Shown here in pieces: positions 8,389-11,672 of a stretch of 11,672 nucleotides of DNA. Source of the DNA: Cryomorphaceae bacterium (GTDB lineage: Bacteria; Bacteroidota; Bacteroidia; Flavobacteriales; Schleiferiaceae); the NCBI GenBank assembly GCA_949547975.1, contig CATITW010000011.1, positions 1-11,672 on the forward strand, read 5' to 3'. The translations under genes were made by a program, and so were the position numbers. The number at the start of each line of letters is the position of its first letter. Position 1 is the first letter of the stretch. The notes under the pieces are model-generated. The model worked only from the letters and a program-made list of their open reading frames with translations. It was not told the origin of the DNA and did not search any database.

Positions 8389-8425
8389 GCCCTTTCTAAT
8401 AAATTACAGCAAGAAATTTAAATTC

Positions 8426-8881
8426 CTAATACAAAGCGAGGATCTGCTCGGTCGCTTCTTTCGTTTTTACCTTTTCTAACACCTGCTCGATCACCCCGTT
8501 TTCGTCGATCACATAGGTGTGTCTGTAGATGCCATCAAACTCACGTCCCATGAACTTTTTTAGTCCCCATGCTTCGAAGGCTTCGATGATGGATTTTTCT
8601 TCATCAGCGATGAGGTTGTAGTTGAGTTCTTGTTTAGTCGCGAAGTTGAGCTGACGCTTGACGGAGTCTGCACTGACGCCTACTACCTCGAAGCCTTTGG
8701 CCGCTAGATCCGCGTAGTGATCTCTGAAGTTACACGCCTCTGCGGTACATCCGGGAGTGGACGCTTTTGGGTAGAAAAAGAGGATGATTTTCTTGCCCTT
8801 GAATCCTTCTGAACTGATGGTTTCTCCGTGCTGATTTACACCGCTCCAGGCAGGTGCTTCTTGTCCAATTTGTAATGCCAT
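8426..8881 (-). CDS. bcp: Thioredoxin-dependent thiol peroxidase (Bcp/PrxQ peroxiredoxin)
   Basis: A 151-residue peroxiredoxin of the Bcp/PrxQ group, reducing hydrogen peroxide and organic hydroperoxides with electrons from thioredoxin. The peroxidatic Cys45 lies in the motif YPKASTPGCT and the resolving Cys50 five residues on in AEACNFRD, the same positions as in E. coli Bcp. Further family marks are VVGVSADSVKRQLNFA and the C-terminal HTYVIDENGVI strand. Length is typical and no signal peptide is visible, so it acts in the cytoplasm. It diverges from nth across 89 bases (to the preferred nth start). A near-match -7 box on the minus strand (TAACTTCG, plus 8910-8917) might drive it but is not convincing. 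No terminator separates it from recA; only a short AT palindrome (8415-8424) follows it, so some read-through into recA is possible. The identification is very sure. Confidence 0.97.
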   Translation of the reverse strand: MALQIGQEAPAWSGVNQHGETISSEGFKGKKIILFFYPKASTPGCTAEACNFRDHYADLAAKGFEVVGVSADSVKRQLNFATKQELNYNLIADEEKSIIEAFEAWGLKKFMGREFDGIYRHTYVIDENGVIEQVLEKVKTKEATEQILALY

Positions 8882-8915
8882 TGTGAATTTCTTTTATTTC
8901 TCAACAACTCGAAGT

Positions 8916-8923
8916 TAGCTTTG
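8916..8923 (+). promoter_or_regulatory. nth: Probable -7 promoter element of nth
   Basis: TAGCTTTG matches TAnnTTTG exactly on the plus strand. A start of transcription near 8930 would give a leader of about 40 bases to the ATG at 8971. The -33 region holds only T-rich sequence (TTTTATTTC, 8892-8900), so the call rests on the -7 element and its position in a divergent gap. Confidence 0.5.
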
Positions 8924-8970
8924 TTTGACCACAAGAGAAGCTTGTGAGGTTAAAAAAAAATACTACGAAG

Positions 8971-9669
8971 ATGACCAAGGCAGAGCGCGTACAATATGTG
9001 GTGGATGAGTTGGAGAAATTGTACCCGGAAACTCCCGTCCCCCTGGACCATAAAGACCCATTCACCCTGCTAGTGGCCGTCGTGCTCAGTGCGCAGTGTA
9101 CGGATGAACGCGTAAATAAAATCACTCCGAAGCTCTTTGCGGTGGCTGACAATCCGTACGACATGGCAAAACTGAGTGTGGAGGAGATCGCTGCAATCAT
9201 ACGACCGTGCGGTCTAGTTCCGATGAAAAGCAAGGGAATTCACGCGTTCAGCAACACCATCGTCGAAAAGTTTGACGGCAAGGTGCCTGCGAGCTTTGAG
9301 GCGCTCGAAGACATGCCCAGCGTCGGACACAAAACGGCGAGCGTGGTGATGAGCCAGGCGTTTGGCGTGCCCGCTTTCCCTGTGGACACGCACATCCAGC
9401 GCTTGATGTTCCGATGGGGTCTATCGAACGGCAAATCCGTGGATCAGACCGAAAAAGACGCAAAACGATTGTTTGGTCGGGAGCTATGGAACAAACTGCA
9501 CTTGCAAATCATTTTCTACGGGAGGGAATACAGCCCAGCGCGGGGATGGGATCTGGAACGCGATTTTATTACTAGAAAAATTGGTCGCAAAAGCGAAATC
9601 AAAAAATGGGAGGCGGAGCAGGAGCGAAAAGCGAAGAAGGCCGCAGGAAGTAAGAAAGCTCGGAGATAG
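8971..9669 (+). CDS. nth: Endonuclease III (Nth), form lacking the iron-sulfur cluster cysteines
   Basis: A 232-residue DNA glycosylase/AP lyase of the HhH-GPD family, removing oxidised pyrimidines in base excision repair. The start at ATG 8971 (MTKAERVQYVV) lines up with E. coli Nth (MNKAKRLEIL); an in-frame GTG at 8944 would add nine residues but has no alignment support. Active-site residues are present: Lys121 in the helix-hairpin-helix MPSVGHKTASVV and Asp139 in FPVDTHIQRL, equal to E. coli Lys120 and Asp138. LLSAQ-type sequence (VVLSAQCTDERVNK) is kept. The C-terminal Cys-X6-Cys-X2-Cys-X5-Cys motif that binds [4Fe-4S] in E. coli is gone: the region reads YGREYSPARGWDLERDF with no cysteine, followed by a Lys/Arg-rich tail (KAKKAAGSKKARR). 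No other frame there supplies the cysteines, so this is not a frameshift. It is followed 46 bases later by the yebC-family gene on the same strand. Nth identity is firm. Confidence 0.95.
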   Translation: MTKAERVQYVVDELEKLYPETPVPLDHKDPFTLLVAVVLSAQCTDERVNKITPKLFAVADNPYDMAKLSVEEIAAIIRPCGLVPMKSKGIHAFSNTIVEKFDGKVPASFEALEDMPSVGHKTASVVMSQAFGVPAFPVDTHIQRLMFRWGLSNGKSVDQTEKDAKRLFGRELWNKLHLQIIFYGREYSPARGWDLERDFITRKIGRKSEIKKWEAEQERKAKKAAGSKKARR

Positions 9670-9673
9670 TTGC

Positions 9674-9681
9674 TATTTTTG
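9674..9681 (+). promoter_or_regulatory. Probable -7 promoter element of the yebC-family gene
   Basis: TATTTTTG, an exact TAnnTTTG match, begins 4 bases after the nth stop codon. A start near 9688 would leave a leader of about 28 bases before the ATG at 9716. The expected -33 position lies inside the last codons of nth and shows no TTTG, so the promoter may be weak or supplemented by read-through from nth, since no terminator separates the two genes. Confidence 0.5.
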
Positions 9682-9715
9682 GGCGAATTGAACACAAAAC
9701 GACAAGCATTTATAT

Positions 9716-10447
9716 ATGGGACGCGCATTTGAATTTAGAAAAGAACGCAAGTTTAAACGTTGGGCTGGGATGGCGAAAACCTTCTCGCGCATCAGCAAAG
9801 ACATCATCATGGCCGTGAAGGAAGGCGGAGACAATCCAGATTCCAATTACCGCCTGCGCATGTTGTTGCAGAATGCGAAGGCTGCGAACATGCCGAAAGA
9901 CAACGTAGAGCGTGCGATCAAAAAAGCGATGTCCAAGGATCAAAGCGACTACAAAACCATCATCTACGAAGGCTACGCGCCGCATGGGGTGGCTGTTTTG
10001 GTGGAGACGGCGACTGATAATAATACCCGTACTGTAGCAAATGTGCGCTCGTACTTCAACAAGCTCAACGGCTCGTTCGGCACGCAAGGTTCGGTAGAGT
10101 TTATGTTTGAGCACAAATGCCACTGTAAGATCGCTGCAGGCGATGTGGATGTAGAGGAACTAGAGCTCGAATTGATCGATTTTGGTGCGGAGGACGTGTT
10201 CTCGGATACCGAAGAAAAAGACGGTGAAGAGCAAGAAATCATTATGGTCTATGGCCAATTTTCAGAGTACGGAAACATCTCAAAGGGACTCGAGGAATTG
10301 GGCCATGAAATCATTGAATCTGGCTTTGAATACATCCCTACCACGACCAAAGAAGTGGACGAAGAGCAAGCCAAAGAGATTGAAAAGCTCATCGAAAAAT
10401 TAGAGGAAGACGACGACGTACAGCACGTGTACACCACGATGCGTTAA
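9716..10447 (+). CDS. YebC/PmpR (TACO1) family protein
   Basis: A 243-residue member of the YebC/TACO1 family. Members were first described as transcription regulators (PmpR); later work links YebC and mitochondrial TACO1 to translation of difficult stretches such as polyproline. Family signatures are GDNPDSNYRLRMLLQNAKAAN, MPKDNVERAIKKAM, YEGYAPHGVAVLVETATDN, NRTVAN-like NTRTVANVRSYFNK, and GSFGTQGSVEFMF. The N-terminus MGRAFEFRKERKFKRWAGMAKTFSRI replaces the usual MAGHSKWxNIKHRK and is the form I associate with Bacteroidota. The C-terminal third is very acidic (EKDGEEQE, EKLEEDDDVQH), as usual for the family. It is cytoplasmic, with no signal or membrane segments. It follows nth on the same strand, has its own -7 element, and ends at a strong terminator. 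Family membership is certain; whether it regulates transcription or assists translation here cannot be told. Confidence 0.96.
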   Translation: MGRAFEFRKERKFKRWAGMAKTFSRISKDIIMAVKEGGDNPDSNYRLRMLLQNAKAANMPKDNVERAIKKAMSKDQSDYKTIIYEGYAPHGVAVLVETATDNNTRTVANVRSYFNKLNGSFGTQGSVEFMFEHKCHCKIAAGDVDVEELELELIDFGAEDVFSDTEEKDGEEQEIIMVYGQFSEYGNISKGLEELGHEIIESGFEYIPTTTKEVDEEQAKEIEKLIEKLEEDDDVQHVYTTMR

Positions 10448-10471
10448 GCACGTACTTCTCATAGATCTTAG

Positions 10472-10504
10472 AAAACGCTCGGCAACCCCGGGCGTTTTTT
10501 TTTT
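10472..10504 (+). terminator. Rho-independent terminator after the yebC-family gene
   Basis: An 11-bp stem with one G-T pair (AAAACGCTCGG 10472-10482 with CCGGGCGTTTT 10488-10498) surrounds the 5-base loop CAACC and is followed by a run of T through 10504. It begins 24 bases after the stop codon. The flanking A run gives a short T tract on the minus strand too, so it may also serve the convergent membrane-protein gene, whose stop is at 10509. Confidence 0.92.
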
Positions 10505-10508
10505 GGGG

Positions 10509-10958
10509 TTACAACCGAACCACTTCAGCCTCGGGAGCCGCTTTTACAATCTCCCCGAGCAAGTCGGCAGATTCGCATTCCACAAGCAGTTCATCGTATG
10601 TATTGTAGTACAGTATAATTCCAGCACCGGGCGAAAATATTCCTTTTAGCGCCGCACGTGCATTGCCAACAGGCAAGACCTCAACCTTGGTTACGTTTGA
10701 CAGATCCACCGAATCGAACCAATTCAAATTTGCCGTGCGCTGTATCAACCTTCCTTCCCGAATCTTTACGGGAACATACAACTGAAGTAAACGAACCACG
10801 AAACCTCCCGAAGTACCTATAATCACTGATGGTATGATCATCCATCCCGTACTTTTCATTAGAGCGATGCCCAATGCAAATATTGCAGCAAGCAATAGAA
10901 CAATGTTTCGCTTCACAGCACTAACATAGGCACCCTTCTTTTTAAATACAGTCTCCAT
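10509..10958 (-). CDS. Small two-helix membrane protein with possible PH-like domain, function unknown
   Basis: I do not recognise this 149-residue protein. From ATG at 10958 (METVFKKKGAYV) it has a short basic N-terminus, two hydrophobic segments (about 19-34, NIVLLLAAIFALGIALM, and 39-58, WMIIPSVIIGTSGGFVVRLL) joined by a tight turn, and then about 90 soluble residues. The soluble part reads like a beta-rich domain (VPVKIREGRLIQR, VTKVEVLPVG, AGIILYYNTYDELLVE) with a final helix (ADLLGEIVKAAPEAE), an order that suggests a bacterial PH-like domain on a membrane hairpin. That is inference from strand pattern only. An in-frame TTG at 10967 could add three residues but ATG is preferred. It lies 78 bases downstream of clpX on the same strand, beyond a strong terminator that leaves only 15 bases before its start, and no promoter box was found. 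It converges on the yebC-family gene. That it is a real gene is likely; its role is unknown. Confidence 0.8.
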   Translation of the reverse strand: METVFKKKGAYVSAVKRNIVLLLAAIFALGIALMKSTGWMIIPSVIIGTSGGFVVRLLQLYVPVKIREGRLIQRTANLNWFDSVDLSNVTKVEVLPVGNARAALKGIFSPGAGIILYYNTYDELLVECESADLLGEIVKAAPEAEVVRL

Positions 10959-10972
10959 AGGAATCAAGGTAT

Positions 10973-11008
10973 AAAAAAAGCACGGACCTGAAAACGGGTC
11001 CGTGCTTT
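10973..11008 (-). terminator. Rho-independent terminator after clpX
   Basis: A perfect 12-bp stem (AAAGCACGGACC 10977-10988 with GGTCCGTGCTTT 10997-11008) with an 8-base loop. On the minus strand the stem runs into a stretch of seven T (plus 10973-10979 are all A). It lies 28 bases after the clpX stop and just 15 bases before the start of the next gene on that strand. Confidence 0.92.
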
Positions 11009-11036
11009 AAAATGGTCTATAAAACAACGCTCAACT

Positions 11037-11672
11037 CTAGCCCATCTTACGCAATGAACTGCGCTCAATCTGCTGCTGTGAATATGCTTTAGTAATGATA
11101 ATCTCTTTTTGATCCATTCCAGGAGCATCAAACATATGATCCGTTAGAATAGCTTCACAAACGCTGCGCAATCCGCGAGCTCCGAGCTGATACTCTAGTG
11201 CGATATCTACAATGTATTCAAACACGTCGTCCTCAAACTTAAGATCGATACCGTCCATATGGAACAAATGCTGGTACTGCTTCACCAGTGCATTTTTCGG
11301 CAAAGTCAAAATCGCTTGAAGTGCCTTCTTATCAAGTGGTGACATGAACGTCACGATCGGCATACGACCGATCAGCTCAGGAATCAAACCGAACGACTTC
11401 AAATCACTAGGCGTGATGTAGCTCAACAGCTCCTCATCCATAATGTGCTGGCGCACCTCCTTAGAATATCCTAAAGTAGATGAGTTCAAGCGTGAGCCGA
11501 TCTTTTTCTCAATCCCCACGAAAGCACCACCGGCGATGAACAAGATGTTCGTGGTATCCACCTCGATGTACTTCTGGTCCGGATGCTTGCGACCGCCTTT
11601 CGGAGGTACATTCACCTTAGAGCCTTCGAGTAGTTTCAACAGACCTTGCTGCACCCCTTCGCCGCTTACATC
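11037..11672 (-). CDS. clpX: ATP-dependent Clp protease ATP-binding subunit ClpX (partial, C-terminal half)
   Basis: The last 211 residues of ClpX; the zinc-binding domain, Walker A and pore-1 loop lie beyond the right edge. ClpX is a hexameric AAA+ unfoldase that feeds substrates to ClpP. The visible part begins [17 protein letters not shown] and carries the RKH pore loop (GGRKHPDQK, residues 28-30 of the fragment), [11 protein letters not shown], the arginine finger in [12 protein letters not shown] (Arg103) and sensor-2 in GARGLRSV (Arg166). The spacing of the last two, 63 residues, is the same as in E. coli (Arg307, Arg370). The ClpP-docking tripeptide, IGF in E. coli, reads LGY here (67-69, in [11 protein letters not shown]). 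The C-terminal tail is short, ending RSSLRKMG. The reading frame is open to the window edge, so the GTG at 11654 is an internal codon, not a start. A strong terminator follows. Identity is certain. Confidence 0.98.
   Translation of the reverse strand, partial: DVSGEGVQQGLLKLLEGSKVNVPPKGGRKHPDQKYIEVDTTNILFIAGGAFVGIEKKIGSRLNSSTLGYSKEVRQHIMDEELLSYITPSDLKSFGLIPELIGRMPIVTFMSPLDKKALQAILTLPKNALVKQYQHLFHMDGIDLKFEDDVFEYIVDIALEYQLGARGLRSVCEAILTDHMFDAPGMDQKEIIITKAYSQQQIERSSLRKMG

Noticed and set aside
8415..8424. AATTTAAATT palindrome between bcp and recA
   Set aside because: It is a short AT-only palindrome with no T tract and too weak to be a terminator; nothing marks it as an operator.
8944..8970. 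GTG at 8944 as the start of nth
   Set aside because: The extra residues MRLKKNTTK have no counterpart in E. coli Nth, whereas ATG 8971 aligns directly with its N-terminus.
9473..9691. Frameshift in nth as the reason for the missing cysteines
   Set aside because: Neither alternative forward frame over this region encodes the Cys-X6-Cys-X2-Cys-X5-Cys spacing, and the in-frame sequence reads on without a break to a sensible stop.
9710..10123. Open frame of 137 codons on the minus strand over the yebC-family gene
   Set aside because: It lies antisense to the conserved N-terminal half of the yebC-family protein, and its translation has no family features or plausible start context.
11037..11654. 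clpX reading as a complete 205-residue gene starting at GTG 11654
   Set aside because: The frame stays open to the window edge with conserved ClpX sequence (DVSGEG) upstream of that codon, so the gene is simply cut by the window.

Overview
The window looks like core chromosome of a member of the Bacteroidota, most likely order Flavobacteriales. This rests on four things. Several proteins have Bacteroidota-type forms: a GldA-like ABC ATPase, a YebC protein beginning MGRAFEFRK, a TonB-dependent receptor with a Bacteroidota-style plug, and a RecA with a short C-terminus. Four genes are preceded by the TAnnTTTG promoter element of this phylum. Recognisable Shine-Dalgarno sequences are scarce. Several exported proteins carry lipoprotein-type leaders. 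The species cannot be named from the sequence alone.

Layout, left to right. Positions 1-2545 (minus strand) hold an oligopeptidase B-like serine peptidase (ptrB-like) whose stop overlaps the start of a GldA-type ABC transporter ATPase that runs off the left edge. Positions 2581-3483 (plus) hold a glycerophosphodiester phosphodiesterase lipoprotein, divergent from the peptidase. It converges, with 3 bases between the stop codons, on a TPR-repeat lipoprotein (3487-4539, minus). A strong terminator then separates that gene from a large TonB-dependent outer-membrane receptor (4612-7158, minus). Next come recA (7324-8325, minus) and the peroxiredoxin bcp (8426-8881, minus). Divergent from bcp is nth, endonuclease III (8971-9669, plus), followed by a yebC/taco1-family gene (9716-10447, plus) ending in a clear terminator. 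The right end holds a small two-helix membrane protein with a possible PH-like domain (10509-10958, minus) and the C-terminal half of clpX (11037-11672, minus), separated by a terminator.

Functionally this is a housekeeping set: cell-envelope proteins on the left (peptidase, phosphodiesterase, TPR lipoprotein, receptor), and DNA repair, oxidative-stress, translation and proteolysis genes on the right. No tRNA, rRNA, CRISPR array, insertion sequence, phage gene or defence module was recognised. No gene-free stretch exceeds 300 bases; the longest gap (7159-7323) holds the recA terminator and the receptor promoter.

I did not find a convincing undescribed system. The points most worth checking are an endonuclease III with no C-terminal iron-sulfur cluster cysteines, an oligopeptidase B that appears to be exported and is translationally coupled to gldA, a ClpX with LGY in place of the ClpP-docking IGF tripeptide, and the unassigned membrane protein next to clpX.
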